Source of the DNA: Hoeflea sp. YIM 152468
GTDB taxonomy: Bacteria > Pseudomonadota > Alphaproteobacteria > Rhizobiales > Rhizobiaceae
Assembly: GCF_029210485.1 (NCBI RefSeq)
Contig: NZ_JARGET010000038.1
Span: forward strand, 422,541 to 486,540
Direction: 5' to 3'
DNA length: 64,000 nucleotides
The translations under genes were made by a program, and so were the position numbers. The notes under the pieces were generated by a model. It was not told where the DNA came from. It worked only from the letters and a program-made list of their open reading frames with translations, and did no database searches. Positions 16,073-26,009 of this stretch are shown piece after piece; position 1 is the first letter of the stretch, and every line of letters starts with the position of its first letter.

Positions 16073-17686
16073 GTGACCAAGGATCTGGGAGTGCGTAATC
16101 CATCGGCTGGAATTGATTTGTGCGGCCTGACCACGAGCGGGCTGGTCCGCTACAATTGCATCGAGGCGGAACTGATCGAACTCGCCGTGGCACGCGGCGA
16201 AGCCACGCTGACCGCCCATGGCGCGCTTCGGGCCCTGACGGGTCAGCACACGGGCCGTTCGGCCAAGGACAAGTTCGTGGTCCGAGACGCATCCACCGAC
16301 AGTCAGATCTGGTGGGACAACAACAAGCCGATGACGCCCGAGGCGTTCGACCTGCTGCATGAGGACATGGTGGCTCACGCCCGGGACAAAGAGCTGTTTG
16401 TCCAGGATCTCGTCGGTGGGGCGGACGCTGCCAACGCACTCAATTCGCGGATCGTGACCGAATATGCCTGGCATGCCCTGTTCATTCGCAACCTGCTGAT
16501 CCGTCCGGACCGGGCAGCGCTGGCCGATTACGCGCCGAAGCTGACCATCATCAACCTGCCATCCTTCCGCGCGGATCCGGCGCGGCACGGCTGCCGCTCC
16601 GAAACGGTGATCGCGGTCAATCTGAGCCGCGGCCTGGTGCTGATCGGCGGCACCTCCTATGCCGGCGAGATGAAGAAGTCGGTCTTCACCGTGCTCAACT
16701 ATTTGCTGCCGGCCAAAGGCGTGATGCCGATGCACTGCTCGGCCAATGCAGGCCCGGACGGCGACACCGCGGTGTTCTTCGGCCTGTCCGGCACCGGCAA
16801 GACGACCCTTTCTGCCGATCCGAAGCGCACCTTGATCGGGGACGACGAGCATGGCTGGGGCGAGGACGGCATCTTCAATTTCGAGGGTGGCTGTTACGCC
16901 AAGACCATTCGGCTGTCGCGCGACGCCGAGCCGGAGATTTTCGGGACCACCGAACGCTTTGGCACGGTGCTCGAGAATGTGGTTCTGGACCACAACCGGG
17001 TGCCGGATTTCGATGATGGCTCGCTGACCGAAAACACCCGCTGCGCCTATCCGTTGCACTTCATCCCCAATGCCAGCGCCACCGGACGCTCGGGGCATCC
17101 GCATAATATCATCATGCTGACCGCAGATGCCTTCGGCGTCATGCCTCCCATCGCCAGGCTTACTCCGGAACAGGCCATGTATCATTTTCTGTCGGGCTAC
17201 ACCGCCAAAGTGGCCGGCACGGAAAAGGGCGTGACGGAGCCCGAGGCCACGTTTTCAACCTGTTTCGGCGCCCCGTTCATGCCGCGTCACCCCTCGGAAT
17301 ATGGCGATCTGCTGCGGCAGTTGATCAATGATCACCAGGTCAATTGCTGGCTGGTCAACACCGGCTGGACCGGTGGCGCCTATGGTGAAGGCCAGCGCAT
17401 GCCGATCAAGGCGACCCGGACGCTGTTGACAGCGGCCCTGGACGGTTCGCTGGAAGACAATGATTTCCGTGTTGACGCCAATTTCGGTTTCGCCGTCCCG
17501 GTCGCCGTAAACGGTGTCGAGAGCACGATCCTTGATCCGCGCTCAACCTGGAGCGACAAGAAGGCTTATGATGCCTCGGCCAGTCGCCTCGTCAGCATGT
17601 TCATCGAGAATTTTGCCAAATTCGAGGCTCACGTCGATGGGGCGGTGCTGGATGCGGCGCCGGGCTTCAAGTCCGCAGCCGAATAG
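16073..17686 (+). CDS. pckA: Phosphoenolpyruvate carboxykinase (ATP)
   Basis: Converts oxaloacetate plus ATP to PEP, CO2 and ADP, the first step of gluconeogenesis from dicarboxylates. 537 residues, standard for the ATP type. The P-loop [13 protein letters not shown] starts at residue 237; GDDEHGW is the metal/ATP kinase-2 motif and [10 protein letters not shown] lies near residue 160. The start is GTG, supported by AAGGAATCCAAA just upstream and the family N-terminus. It is divergent from chvI, as in other rhizobia, and ends before a strong terminator. Confidence 0.97.
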   Translation: MTKDLGVRNPSAGIDLCGLTTSGLVRYNCIEAELIELAVARGEATLTAHGALRALTGQHTGRSAKDKFVVRDASTDSQIWWDNNKPMTPEAFDLLHEDMVAHARDKELFVQDLVGGADAANALNSRIVTEYAWHALFIRNLLIRPDRAALADYAPKLTIINLPSFRADPARHGCRSETVIAVNLSRGLVLIGGTSYAGEMKKSVFTVLNYLLPAKGVMPMHCSANAGPDGDTAVFFGLSGTGKTTLSADPKRTLIGDDEHGWGEDGIFNFEGGCYAKTIRLSRDAEPEIFGTTERFGTVLENVVLDHNRVPDFDDGSLTENTRCAYPLHFIPNASATGRSGHPHNIIMLTADAFGVMPPIARLTPEQAMYHFLSGYTAKVAGTEKGVTEPEATFSTCFGAPFMPRHPSEYGDLLRQLINDHQVNCWLVNTGWTGGAYGEGQRMPIKATRTLLTAALDGSLEDNDFRVDANFGFAVPVAVNGVESTILDPRSTWSDKKAYDASASRLVSMFIENFAKFEAHVDGAVLDAAPGFKSAAE

Positions 17687-17709
17687 CCGGCTCTGTCTGG
17701 TTGGATTTT

Positions 17710-17744
17710 GACAGGCCCCGTTGACCCGGCGGGGCCTGTCGCGC
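17710..17744 (+). terminator. pckA terminator
   Basis: Perfect 11-bp stem GACAGGCCCCG / CGGGGCCTGTC with a 9-nt loop, followed by GCGCATTTTC, 23 bp past the pckA stop. The T-run is short. Confidence 0.7.
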
Positions 17745-17783
17745 ATTTTCTGCTCGTCCACATCCCGGCAGGAGCGTCGTGTC

Positions 17784-18461
17784 ATGAGCAAAACCATAAA
17801 GACTGTTGCGCACTCGCTCGCCCGGAAAACGGACGCGGAAATGCTGGCCGCGGCACAACAGTTCTTCGATCTGATGCAGGCGCGCCGGACGGTGCGGGAG
17901 TTCTCCCCAGATCCGGTCGATCCGGACATCATCCGGCTTGCCGTGCGTGCCGCCGCGACCGCGCCATCGGGTGCCAATCAGCAGCCGTGGAGTTTTGTAG
18001 CCATTGGCGATCCGGAGACAAAGCGGGCAATCCGGCAGGCCGCGGAAGAGGAAGAGCGCGCCTTCTATCAGGGCCGCGCCGGCCAAGAATGGCTGGGAGC
18101 GTTGTCACCTCTGGGCACTGATGCGGACAAGCCTTTTCTCGAGACCGCGCCGTGGCTGATCGTCATCTTTGGCCAACGCTGGGGGACCGATGCCGACGGC
18201 GGCAAGGTCAAACACTATTATGTCCCCGAATCCGTCTCGATCGCGATCGGACTGCTGATTGCCAGCCTGCACGCGGCAGGCCTTGCGACCTTGACCCACA
18301 CACCGTCTCCCATGGGCTTTCTCAACCAGATCTGCGGCCGGCCCGACAATGAGAAGCCGCTGGTGCTTCTGGTTGTCGGCCACCCGGCTGACAACGCAAG
18401 GGTCCCGGCAATCAGCCGCAAGCCGGAACGTGACGTGCTGTACTGGAAAACCAGGTCATGA
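17784..18461 (+). CDS. Nitroreductase-family FMN oxidoreductase
   Basis: A 225-residue flavin enzyme. [12 protein letters not shown] and [15 protein letters not shown] are the FMN-binding N-terminal signatures, and [12 protein letters not shown] with a closing GHPAD segment completes the fold. The family resemblance is to the iodotyrosine-deiodinase/BluB side of the nitroreductases, but substrate cannot be told from sequence. ATG 17784 follows GGAGCG. The stop overlaps arfB by 4 bp, so the two are likely co-transcribed despite unrelated roles. Confidence 0.85.
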   Translation: MSKTIKTVAHSLARKTDAEMLAAAQQFFDLMQARRTVREFSPDPVDPDIIRLAVRAAATAPSGANQQPWSFVAIGDPETKRAIRQAAEEEERAFYQGRAGQEWLGALSPLGTDADKPFLETAPWLIVIFGQRWGTDADGGKVKHYYVPESVSIAIGLLIASLHAAGLATLTHTPSPMGFLNQICGRPDNEKPLVLLVVGHPADNARVPAISRKPERDVLYWKTRS

Positions 18462-18892
18462 GCGCCGACTCTCTGTTCGCGGCGCGCGGGATTGTCATAG
18501 CCGGCTGGGAACTGAGCGAAAGCTTTATCCGCGCCTCCGGTCCGGGCGGTCAGAACGTCAACAAGGTGGCGACCGCGGTGCAGTTGCGGTTCGATATCCG
18601 CAATTCACCGTCGCTTGCAGACCGGGTCAAGGAAAATGCCATCAAGCTGGGCGGCAGCCGGGTCTCCAAGGATGGTGTCATCATCATCGAAGCCGGCCGG
18701 TTCCGTACCCAGGAGCGCAACCGGGCGGATGCGCGGGCAAGACTGGTGGAGCTGATTGACCAGGCTTCGGCGCCACCGCCGCCGCCACGGCGCAAGACCC
18801 GGCCAACCCGCGGATCGGTGGAGCGGCGTCTGGCAGCCAAAACCGGCCGCGGCATGATCAAGAAAGCGCGCGGCAAAGTCACCGACGAATAG
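18458..18892 (+). CDS. arfB: Alternative ribosome-rescue factor ArfB (peptidyl-tRNA hydrolase)
   Basis: A 144-residue release-factor-like protein. [10 protein letters not shown] carries the catalytic GGQ at residues 30-32, which hydrolyses peptidyl-tRNA on ribosomes stalled without a stop codon. The C-terminal tail is basic (KKARGK) after a Pro/Arg-rich stretch, as in ArfB/YaeJ, where the tail enters the empty mRNA channel. It lacks the codon-recognition domains of RF1/RF2. ATGA overlap with the nitroreductase gene. Confidence 0.95.
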   Translation: MSADSLFAARGIVIAGWELSESFIRASGPGGQNVNKVATAVQLRFDIRNSPSLADRVKENAIKLGGSRVSKDGVIIIEAGRFRTQERNRADARARLVELIDQASAPPPPPRRKTRPTRGSVERRLAAKTGRGMIKKARGKVTDE

Positions 18893-18946
18893 GCCGCTAA
18901 GCCGCAACCCGTCTGGGCATCCCCACCAAGCCGCGATCCGGTGCGG

Positions 18947-19468
18947 TCAGGCACATTGCCGCAAGGCCAGGCTAAGACGCCGGGCGCTGACGACAGCAGC
19001 ATCCCCATAGAGCGGCCAGCTTTGTGTCAGCCCCTCGATGATCAGGGTCATGTCGACATCACGCCCGGCCTGGCCGGTAACTGCCGCAGCGCGGCGCGCC
19101 ACCTCGGCCTTGTGGCTTTGCAACAAGGCCCTGAGTGTCGGATCATGCGGAGCCGCGGCGACAGCGGCATGAAACAGGCACCCGTGCGTGGCCTCGCGCC
19201 GCATCCATCCTGCAACACGGTCAAGAATCGCTGAGACCGCTGCGTCCGCATCACCAGGCAAGTCATCAAACACATGGGCAATGTAGCGCCGGTGCCGGTG
19301 TTCCAGCGCGGTGCGAACCATCACGTCCCGTGACGGCGCATATTTGTAGAGCGTCCGCAGGCTGACTCCTGCGGCATCCCTGAGATCTTCAACACTGGGT
19401 TCGGCAAAGCCGTTTTCGGCAAATGCCCGCTCCAGTCCGGCGGCGATTTTGAGTTCGATGGCGTTCAT
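18947..19468 (-). CDS. TetR-family transcriptional regulator
   Basis: A 173-residue regulator. Residues 1-50 form the TetR helix-turn-helix (AENGFAEPSVEDLRDAAGV, then SLRTLYKYAPSRD). The C-terminal ligand domain is unassigned. It is divergent from the oxidoreductase gene at 19536, with two copies of an 18-bp inverted repeat between them, so it probably represses that gene and itself. The likely inducer is a small electrophile or quinone, which is inference from the neighbour only. Confidence 0.88.
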   Translation of the reverse strand: MNAIELKIAAGLERAFAENGFAEPSVEDLRDAAGVSLRTLYKYAPSRDVMVRTALEHRHRRYIAHVFDDLPGDADAAVSAILDRVAGWMRREATHGCLFHAAVAAAPHDPTLRALLQSHKAEVARRAAAVTGQAGRDVDMTLIIEGLTQSWPLYGDAAVVSARRLSLALRQCA

Positions 19469-19478
19469 GCTTGACGAT

Positions 19479-19522
19479 GTAGAACGATCCCTCTACCTAC
19501 GCAAGTAGAAGGAACGCTCTAC
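19479..19522. promoter_or_regulatory. Tandem operators for the divergent TetR regulator
   Basis: Two copies of GTAGA-N8-TCTAC, at 19479-19496 and 19505-19522, start 26 bp apart in the 67-bp gap between the tetR and oxidoreductase starts. Each also shares GTAGAA and CTCTAC. Two spaced identical palindromes between divergent genes is classic TetR operator architecture. Confidence 0.75.
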
Positions 19523-19535
19523 AAGGATATTCGAG

Positions 19536-20614
19536 ATGGCACTCCCTGCATCGATGCGCGGCATCATACTGACCGGCCATGGTGGTCTGGAAAACTGGAG
19601 TGGCGGGAAGATTTGCCTGTTCCGGCTCCAAAACCCGGCGAAGTGCTGATCAAGGTCGGCGCTTCGGCGGTAAACAACACCGATATCAACACGCGCACCG
19701 GCTGGTACTCCAAGAGCGTGCGCGGAGGCACGGCCGCAGGAGCATCGCAGGGGTACCGATCATCAGCGACGGATATCGACGGCAGCTGGTCAGGCACGCC
19801 GTTATCGTTCCCGCGCATCCAGGGCGCGGATTGCTGTGGTCAGATTGTGGCGGTGGGCGCTGACGGCGATGCCGCGCGGATCGGTGAACGGGTGATGGTG
19901 CGCTCGATGCAATCGGGTTCCGCCGCGGGTGAAGACCTGGCACTGGTTACCTTCGGGTCCGAGTATGATGGCGGTTTTGCCGAATATGCTGTCGCCCCTT
20001 CACACCACACCATCAAGATCACATCCAGCCTGAGCGACGTCGAGCTGGCGAGCTTCCCGTGTGCCTTTTCGACCGCCGAGGGGATGATCCAGCGTGCCGG
20101 GCTTATGGCTGAATCGGTGCTCGTCACCGGTGCCTCGGGCGGTGTCGGGTCGGCAGCAATCCAGCTTGCCAAACGGCGGGGCGCGCATGTGACCGCCGTG
20201 ACAACCGCCGCAAAGGCAGCGGATCTGAAGGCACTTGGCGCCGACGACACCTTTGATCGCGACGCCGATCTACCCGGCCATGCCTTCGGTGTGGTTCTTG
20301 ATCTTGTCGGCGGGCCGCGCTGGGACAGCCTGATCGCCAGCCTGCGCAATGGCGGACGCTATGTCACCTCCGGCGCCATTGCCGGGCCGATTGTAGAGCT
20401 GGACCTGCGGACGCTCTACCTGCGCGACCTGTCCCTGCTTGGCAGCACCCACCAGCCCGACCATGTCTTCACCGATCTGATCAGATATATCGAGGCCGGT
20501 GAAATCCGTCCGGTGATGGCCGCAACCTATCCGCTGCGGAAATTGCCGGAAGCACAAACAGCGTTTCTCGGCAAATCCCACATCGGCAAAATCGGAATCA
20601 CCGTGGCAGGCTGA
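19536..20614 (+). CDS. Zn-type/quinone oxidoreductase-like dehydrogenase, frameshifted near the 5' end
   Basis: COG0604-type NAD(P)H oxidoreductase. The main frame (from about 19606, first usable codon TTG 19613) gives PVPAPKPGEVLIKV, the GroES-like fold, then VLVTGASGGVGSAAIQLA (nucleotide-binding glycines) and a normal C-terminus, 333 residues. The expected start, ATG 19536 (MALPASMRGIILTGHGG) with AAGGAT upstream, is in another frame that stops at once. The frames join at AAAA 19591-19594; one extra A would give LEKLEWREDLPVPAPK, a typical N-terminus. So either a real 1-bp deletion or a sequencing error. Divergent from its probable TetR repressor. Confidence 0.8.
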
Positions 20615-20753
20615 CCTCGGTTGATCGACAGCCTGCCGGTTCTATCGAGACCGAAAGCGGACCACGTCAGACCAACCGGGCCCAGCTTTTTGTTGGCAGA
20701 CCGGGTCGCTGCATGCTTAAGTTGGGCGACATCCAACCAGGAGACCATCACAC

Positions 20754-21269
20754 ATGGGCATTTTTGATTTCATCAAATCGGCGGGCAAGAAGCTCGGCAT
20801 CGGCGGCGATGATGACGCTCCCGAAGCCGATGCTGTCAAGAAGGAACTGGATTCGCACGGACTGGGCACCGACAAGGTGGATGTGACGGTTCAGGGTGAC
20901 AAGATCGTGCTGTCGGGGGTGGTTGAAGATCAGTCGATTTTCGAAAAGGCCATCGTCGCCGTCGGCAATACGCTCGGCATCTCCAAGGTCGAGGCTTCGG
21001 AGCTCACAGTGGTCATTCCGGACTCCGGCCTGTCGCTCGGCAACACCGACATGACCGAACTGGTCAAGGCATCAACACCTGCCAAGACACCGCGGTTCCA
21101 CACGGTCAAGAAAGGCGACAATCTGTGGAAAGTGGCCGAGGCCGCTTACGGCAAGGGCAAGGGTCCCAAATATACGGTGATCTTCGAGGCCAACACGCCG
21201 ATGCTGTCGCATCCCGACAAGATCTATCCAGGTCAGGTGTTGCGCATTCCCGATATCGAAACCGCCTGA
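20754..21269 (+). CDS. kbp: BON-LysM protein (Kbp/YgaU-like)
   Basis: A 171-residue protein with an N-terminal BON domain (about residues 25-85) and a C-terminal LysM domain (FHTVKKGDNLWKVAEAAYG ... PGQVLRIP). This architecture and length match Kbp (YgaU), a cytoplasmic K+-binding protein of Escherichia coli. LysM is usually peptidoglycan-binding, but there is no signal peptide here. A single gene 27 bp ahead of alkB on the same strand. Confidence 0.88.
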   Translation: MGIFDFIKSAGKKLGIGGDDDAPEADAVKKELDSHGLGTDKVDVTVQGDKIVLSGVVEDQSIFEKAIVAVGNTLGISKVEASELTVVIPDSGLSLGNTDMTELVKASTPAKTPRFHTVKKGDNLWKVAEAAYGKGKGPKYTVIFEANTPMLSHPDKIYPGQVLRIPDIETA

Positions 21270-21296
21270 ACCGGCGACAGCTCGACAAGGCGAAAG

Positions 21297-21905
21297 ATGC
21301 TCGTTCTGCCAAAGGGAGTGCGCCACATTCCCGGCCATCTGGACCGCGACGAACAGGCTTCGCTGGTTGAAGACATCCGGGCGGTGGTGCGGCAAGCGCC
21401 GCTTTATCGCCCGGAAATGCCGAGAAGCGGCAAACCGTTGAGTGTCCGGATGACCAATTGCGGCGATCTGGGCTGGGTTGCCGACAAGTCCGGCTACCGC
21501 TACCAGCGGCAGCATCCGGTTACCGATGCGCCCTGGCCGCCGGTTCCTGACCGGCTGCTGCAGCTCTGGACCAGGCTGACCGGGGAAACCCGCTTCCCCC
21601 AGGCCTGCCTTGTCAATTTTTACGACAGCGGCGCCCGCATGGGCCTGCACCAGGACCGTGACGAGGCCGATTTTTCCGCGCCGGTGGTGTCGATTTCGCT
21701 GGGCGACGCCTGCCTGTTCCGCATCGGCGGCACGAAGCGCGATCAGCCGACACGATCGTTCCGGCTGGAAAGCGGGGATATCGTCATCCTTGGCGGCGAA
21801 AGCCGGCTGGCGTTTCACGGCGTCGACCGGATCTACCCCGCCACCTCGACCCTGCTCAGGGATGGCGGCCGGATCAATCTGACTTTACGGCGGGTTACGG
21901 CCTGA
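21297..21905 (+). CDS. alkB: AlkB-type 2-oxoglutarate/Fe(II) DNA dioxygenase
   Basis: Repairs 1-methyladenine and 3-methylcytosine by oxidative demethylation. 202 residues. The iron ligands are visible: His118 and Asp120 in GLHQDRDE and His174 in FHGVDR. RINLTLR near the C-terminus supplies the 2-oxoglutarate-binding arginines, and LVNFYDSGARMG the NxYxxG-like motif. It is 27 bp after the LysM gene. No Ada-like regulator is adjacent. Confidence 0.95.
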   Translation: MLVLPKGVRHIPGHLDRDEQASLVEDIRAVVRQAPLYRPEMPRSGKPLSVRMTNCGDLGWVADKSGYRYQRQHPVTDAPWPPVPDRLLQLWTRLTGETRFPQACLVNFYDSGARMGLHQDRDEADFSAPVVSISLGDACLFRIGGTKRDQPTRSFRLESGDIVILGGESRLAFHGVDRIYPATSTLLRDGGRINLTLRRVTA

Positions 21906-21916
21906 TTTTCAGGCCG
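21898..21916. terminator. Convergent hairpin spanning both stop codons of alkB and the PAP2 gene
   Basis: CGGCCTGA (21898-21905) and TCAGGCCG (21909-21916) are a perfect 8-bp stem with a TTT loop, containing the alkB stop on one strand and the PAP2 stop on the other. It could stop transcription from both sides, though there is no long T-run. Confidence 0.45.
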
Positions 21917-22889
21917 TGTTGGTGCCGGCCGGAAACCCCGCTCCAATCCGGATGCCCGATTGCAGGCTTGCAGAAGCGTCATGCGGTCTGGATGACCGTC
22001 CGAACAGGCAGTTTACCGCAACAACACAGATCGCTGCCAACGGGACACTCGCCACAATGTCGACCAAATAGTGGTTCGCGTTCACGACCGCGGACAGCGC
22101 CATAGCCAGGTTGAGCACAAGAAATGGATAGCGCAGCCAGATATTTGACCAGGTTGCCCAGATCAGTAGATAGGCGACACCCGCATGCACGGACGGGAAC
22201 GTCAGAATGCCCGACATGGCTTTCGATGAGACCTGAAACGTTTCGCTGCTGCGTACCGCTTCGAAGTGATTGATGAACTCGAAGCCGAAATAGGCATTGA
22301 TGTTGGCGAGTTGTCCTTCGGCATAGCCATAGACGGTGTAGGTCCCATAGGCGGGAAACCAGACGGCCACGACGGCTGCAAGCAGGGTCAGCAGGCCATA
22401 GGCGATCATGAACGCATGGGCGCGGCGGTGGTAGCCCAAAAACAACAGCAGCACCGGCACCAGCGCGGTCTGTATCAGGAAGGATTGATACGCCTTGCCG
22501 AATGCGCCGGCAAGCAAGGGGCGCGCATCCACAAACGCGATGAAGGAATGCCAGTCAAAGCCGAGCGCCTGGTCCATCCGGATCAGCAGATCATCCGCCA
22601 AAGGCATGTTCAGCGACATCGCCATGTAGTTGGCGGTCACCATCGGCAGCATGATCAGAAATTGCCCGGCGATGACGCTGGCGATGCTTCGAAACAGGTT
22701 CAATCCCATACGGCCCAGCAGGTATCCCGAGCCCGCAACCAGAAAGCCGGCAAGCAGACTGGCGTAAAATTCATTGTAGGAGACCGTCACTTTGGTGAAG
22801 GGCTGGACCAGTAGAACCGCGATCCACATGGCCGCGAGCGCAAGGAAAAACCTCTTCTGGATGTCGTCCAAACATTGATTCCGCATCAA
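21909..22889 (-). CDS. PAP2-superfamily membrane phosphatase/phosphotransferase
   Basis: A 326-residue multi-pass protein with roughly eight hydrophobic segments. The C-terminal half has GILTFPSVHAGVAYLLIWA (SGHAS-like motif with the catalytic His) and NANHYLVDIVA (third motif His/Asp). This is the inositolphosphotransferase (Aur1/Ipt1-like) flavour of PAP2, so it may move or remove lipid-head phosphate groups. The exact substrate is unknown. Monocistronic, minus strand, 117 bp after the coaA stop. Confidence 0.82.
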   Translation of the reverse strand: MMRNQCLDDIQKRFFLALAAMWIAVLLVQPFTKVTVSYNEFYASLLAGFLVAGSGYLLGRMGLNLFRSIASVIAGQFLIMLPMVTANYMAMSLNMPLADDLLIRMDQALGFDWHSFIAFVDARPLLAGAFGKAYQSFLIQTALVPVLLLFLGYHRRAHAFMIAYGLLTLLAAVVAVWFPAYGTYTVYGYAEGQLANINAYFGFEFINHFEAVRSSETFQVSSKAMSGILTFPSVHAGVAYLLIWATWSNIWLRYPFLVLNLAMALSAVVNANHYLVDIVASVPLAAICVVAVNCLFGRSSRPHDASASLQSGIRIGAGFPAGTNTA

Positions 22890-23006
22890 CCGGGTCCCGA
22901 AAACACAAGTGCCCGGCAGCCTATCCGGCCAACAATAACTTCCAGTTAACAGCTCGGTCTTGCGGCTGCGCGATCCGGTGGATTGATCCGATCTGCCTTG
23001 GCATGA

Positions 23007-23999
23007 TCACAGCTTGCGCAACGCAACCTGCTCGATGCGATGGTTTGCCGCCTTGCGCAAGATCAGATCGGCACGCGGACGTGTCGGCAGGATGTTCTGG
23101 TGCAGGTTTTTCAGGTTGATGTTTTGCCACAGGCTTTCGGCTATGGCGCGTGCCGCATCGGCTCGAATCGCGGCAAAGCGATGGAAGAAGGATTCGGGGT
23201 TGCGGAAGGCGGTTTGCCGCAAGTTCATGAACCTGTCGACATACCATCTGTGAATGTCGGCTTCCGCGGCGTCGATATAGATCGAAAAATCGAAGAAATC
23301 CGAGACAAAGGGGACAATCTTGCCGTCTGCAGGCAAATCGCGCACCTGCAATACATTGATACCTTCAAAAATCAGGATGTCGGGCCGGTCGATGGTGATG
23401 AATTCGCCCGGCAGAACATCGTAGGTCAGGTGGGAATAACGCGGCGCCCGGACACTGTTCTGGCCGGCCTTGATCTCGGAGAGAAACCGCAGCACCGCAC
23501 CGACATCATAGCTTTCGGGAAATCCTTTCCGGTCCATCAGGTTTTCTTGCCTGAGCACCTCATTGGGATAGAGAAAGCCATCGGTGGTCACCAGATCAAC
23601 CTTTGGACTTGAGGGCCAACGCGCCAGCAACTCGGCGAGAACGCGGGCGGTTGTCGACTTGCCCACAGCCACAGAACCGGCGATGCCGATGATGAACGGG
23701 GTCTTTGCCACATCTGACAGATTGAGAAACCGCTTGCGTTGTTCAAACAGCAATTGCGAGGATTCGACATGCGCCGACAGCAGCCGCGACAGCGACAGGT
23801 AAATCCGCCGCACTTCGTCCAGATCGACCGGATCGTTGAGCGAGCGCAGCCGGCGGACCTCGTCTTCGGTCAGCGTCAGCGGTGTATCGGCGCGAAATTC
23901 GGCCCATTTGTCAGCGGTAAAAAAACGGTAGGGCGAGAACTCGTCGCCGGTGAAGTGATCAAGAACAGCTGGTTGGATGTTGGTCAGATCCATACTCAC
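23007..23999 (-). CDS. coaA: Type I pantothenate kinase
   Basis: First and rate-setting step of CoA synthesis: ATP-dependent phosphorylation of pantothenate. 330 residues. P-loop [11 protein letters not shown] starts at residue 108; [14 protein letters not shown] and the [13 protein letters not shown] segment are typical of CoaA. The start overlaps the hisE stop by 4 bp, so it sits at the end of the his gene string, an arrangement shared with other rhizobia. coaE, the last step of CoA synthesis, lies elsewhere in the window (38 kb). Confidence 0.96.
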   Translation of the reverse strand: MSMDLTNIQPAVLDHFTGDEFSPYRFFTADKWAEFRADTPLTLTEDEVRRLRSLNDPVDLDEVRRIYLSLSRLLSAHVESSQLLFEQRKRFLNLSDVAKTPFIIGIAGSVAVGKSTTARVLAELLARWPSSPKVDLVTTDGFLYPNEVLRQENLMDRKGFPESYDVGAVLRFLSEIKAGQNSVRAPRYSHLTYDVLPGEFITIDRPDILIFEGINVLQVRDLPADGKIVPFVSDFFDFSIYIDAAEADIHRWYVDRFMNLRQTAFRNPESFFHRFAAIRADAARAIAESLWQNINLKNLHQNILPTRPRADLILRKAANHRIEQVALRKL

Positions 24000-24319
24000 T
24001 CCACCGCGCGCCCGGATTTCTCGGCCAGTCCCGATTGCGCAGTCCGGCCTTCGAGCTCGGCCATCACCTCTTCAAGCGGTATGTCGGCTATCCTGAGCAC
24101 GACCATCAGGTGGTACAGAAGATCAGCGGTTTCGCCTATCAACTCGCCTCGGCTCTGCGATGTCGCGGCGATGACCGTTTCAACGGCTTCCTCGCCGAGC
24201 TTCTTGGCGGCTTTGGGCATGCCGGCGCCGACAAGCTTGGCCGTCCACGATTGCGACGGGTCGGCCGACGCGCGCTCGGCGACTTTGCGTTCAAGGTCGG
24301 CAAGGGTGAAACTGGTCAT
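23996..24319 (-). CDS. hisE: Phosphoribosyl-ATP pyrophosphatase
   Basis: Second step of histidine synthesis. From ATG 24319 the protein is 107 residues, the usual rhizobial length ([13 protein letters not shown] start). AGGAG lies about 10 bp upstream; two further in-frame ATGs upstream overlap that site. [14 protein letters not shown] and [14 protein letters not shown] supply the acidic metal-binding residues of the MazG-like helical fold. It overlaps coaA by 4 bp and follows hisF by 41 bp. Confidence 0.95.
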   Translation of the reverse strand: MTSFTLADLERKVAERASADPSQSWTAKLVGAGMPKAAKKLGEEAVETVIAATSQSRGELIGETADLLYHLMVVLRIADIPLEEVMAELEGRTAQSGLAEKSGRAVE

Positions 24320-24360
24320 TGCAGACATTTCTCCTGGGGGCATTGTTGCGTGCCGCCTGA

Positions 24361-25134
24361 TCAGATCAGGCGCATGTCGAGCCCGGCATCGGCCATATGC
24401 TGCTTGGCCTCTTGGATAGTATAGGTTCCGAAATGGAAAATCGAGGCGGCAAGCACGGCGGTGGCGTGACCATCGCGGATCCCTTCCACCAGATGATCGA
24501 GCGTGCCGACACCGCCTGAAGCGATCACCGGCACCCGCACCGCATCGGCGATCGTGCGGGTCAGCGCGATGTCGTATCCGCTCTTGGTGCCGTCCCGGTC
24601 CATTGAAGTCAGAAGCAACTCGCCGGCACCGCGTTCGACCATCCTTACAGCGAATTCCACCGCGTCGAGCCCGGTCGGCTCACGGCCGCCATGGGTGAAG
24701 ATCTCCCAGCGGTCGGGCGCACCCGGCGCGGAAACCCTTTTCGAATCGATCGAGACCACAATGCACTGGTTGCCGAACTTGTCGGCGGCTTCCGCCACGA
24801 AATCCGGATTCTTCACCGCAGCCGAGTTGATCGACACCTTGTCGGCGCCCGACAGCAGCAGCTTGCGGATATCGGCCACCGTGCGCACTCCACCGCCAAC
24901 CGTGAGCGGCATGAAGCAATGTTCGGCGGTTTGTGCGACCACGTCGAAAATGGTTTCGCGATTGTCGGACGAGGCGGTGATGTCGAGAAAGCAGAGCTCG
25001 TCGGCGCCGGCGGCATCATAGGCCCTGGCGGCTTCCACCGGATCTCCGGCATCGATCAGGTCGACAAAATTGACGCCCTTGACGACGCGACCGTCCTTGA
25101 CATCGAGACAGGGGATGACTCGAGATTTCAGCAT
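24361..25134 (-). CDS. hisF: Imidazole glycerol phosphate synthase cyclase subunit
   Basis: 257-residue TIM barrel that joins PRFAR with HisH-derived ammonia. [20 protein letters not shown] at the N-terminus carries the first catalytic Asp (LDVKDG), and [14 protein letters not shown] carries the second. ATG 25134 is the family start. The reading frame stays open for 76 codons upstream, but that part encodes no hisF sequence in this frame. Just upstream, a second, damaged copy of the first 15 codons overlaps this start (see 25128-25241). Confidence 0.96.
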   Translation of the reverse strand: MLKSRVIPCLDVKDGRVVKGVNFVDLIDAGDPVEAARAYDAAGADELCFLDITASSDNRETIFDVVAQTAEHCFMPLTVGGGVRTVADIRKLLLSGADKVSINSAAVKNPDFVAEAADKFGNQCIVVSIDSKRVSAPGAPDRWEIFTHGGREPTGLDAVEFAVRMVERGAGELLLTSMDRDGTKSGYDIALTRTIADAVRVPVIASGGVGTLDHLVEGIRDGHATAVLAASIFHFGTYTIQEAKQHMADAGLDMRLI

Positions 25135-25241
25135 CGGCCGGCCGCTTTCCTGGTTTGCACGTCCTCGCGGCAAAGCCGCTGCGGGGCGCGCGGGCATTCC
25201 TTGACATCCAGATAGGGAATGACACGGGATTTGGGGGTCAT
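25128..25241 (-). CDS. 37-codon ORF: truncated 5' duplicate of hisF between hisA and hisF
   Basis: ATG 25241 overlaps the hisA stop by 4 bp and opens [15 protein letters not shown], nearly the hisF N-terminus, before diverging into unrelated [14 protein letters not shown] and ending at a TGA that overlaps the true hisF ATG (ATGCTGA). About 30 of 35 aligned nucleotides match hisF codons 3-14, and four of the five differences look silent. It may be a remnant of a tandem duplication that moved the hisF start 107 bp downstream, perhaps now serving as a coupled leader ORF. Whether it is translated is unknown. Confidence 0.55.
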   Translation of the reverse strand: MTPKSRVIPYLDVKECPRAPQRLCREDVQTRKAAGRC

Positions 25242-26008
25242 GAACGGTCAGCGTCCTCGAATTTGGCGGCGTCAATTGCAAGCGTGCCATTGAGGACAGC
25301 CAGCGCTTCGGCCGGATCGATGCGGCCATCATAGAGCGCCCGGCCGGAGATTGCGCCTTCAAGCTTCGCTGCGTCGGGCATTTTCATCCGAACGATGTCG
25401 GCAATGGAGGCAAGCCCTCCCGAGGCGATGACTGGAATCGAGACCGCACCGGCCAATTCTATGGTCGACTCCCAGTTGATGCCTGTCAGCACGCCGTCGC
25501 GGTCGATATCGGTATAGATGATGGCTGAAACGCCGGCGCCCTCGAAACGCTCCGCCAGTTCGAGAACGCCCAGCTCGGAAGCTTCCGCCCAGCCCTCGAC
25601 CGCCACTTTGCCGCCCTTGGCGTCGATGCCGACGGCAACACGGCCTGGAAACAGCTTGCAGGCCTGCCGCACCAGATCGGGATCTCGAACGGCAATGGTG
25701 CCGAGGATCACCCGGGCAAGGCCCTTGTCGAGCCAGGCTTCGATATCGGCCAGCGTGCGAATGCCGCCGCCGAGCTGCACCGGGTTGGTCGTGGCCTTGA
25801 GGATTGCCTCAACCGCCGCGCCATTGACGGACTGGCCTTCGAACGCGCCGTTGAGATCAACCACATGCAGCCAGTCAAAGCCCTGTTGCTCGAAGGCGCG
25901 GGCCTGGGCGGCCGGGTCTTCATTGTAGATGGTGGCCGTGTCCATTTCACCCAGCTTGAGCCGGACGCAGTGGCCGTCCTTGAGATCGATGGCGGGAAAC
26001 AGAATCAT
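25238..26008 (-). CDS. hisA: ProFAR isomerase
   Basis: 256-residue TIM barrel catalysing the fourth histidine step (ProFAR to PRFAR). [17 protein letters not shown] carries the catalytic Asp of the first half and [14 protein letters not shown] the second. It ends in ATGA shared with the small hisF-like ORF and begins 2 bp after the hisH stop. Confidence 0.97.
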   Translation of the reverse strand: MILFPAIDLKDGHCVRLKLGEMDTATIYNEDPAAQARAFEQQGFDWLHVVDLNGAFEGQSVNGAAVEAILKATTNPVQLGGGIRTLADIEAWLDKGLARVILGTIAVRDPDLVRQACKLFPGRVAVGIDAKGGKVAVEGWAEASELGVLELAERFEGAGVSAIIYTDIDRDGVLTGINWESTIELAGAVSIPVIASGGLASIADIVRMKMPDAAKLEGAISGRALYDGRIDPAEALAVLNGTLAIDAAKFEDADRS

Positions 26009-26009
26009 G

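Noticed and set aside
16019..17185. 388-codon frame opposite pckA
   Set aside because: Shadow of a clear PEPCK gene; no family motifs.
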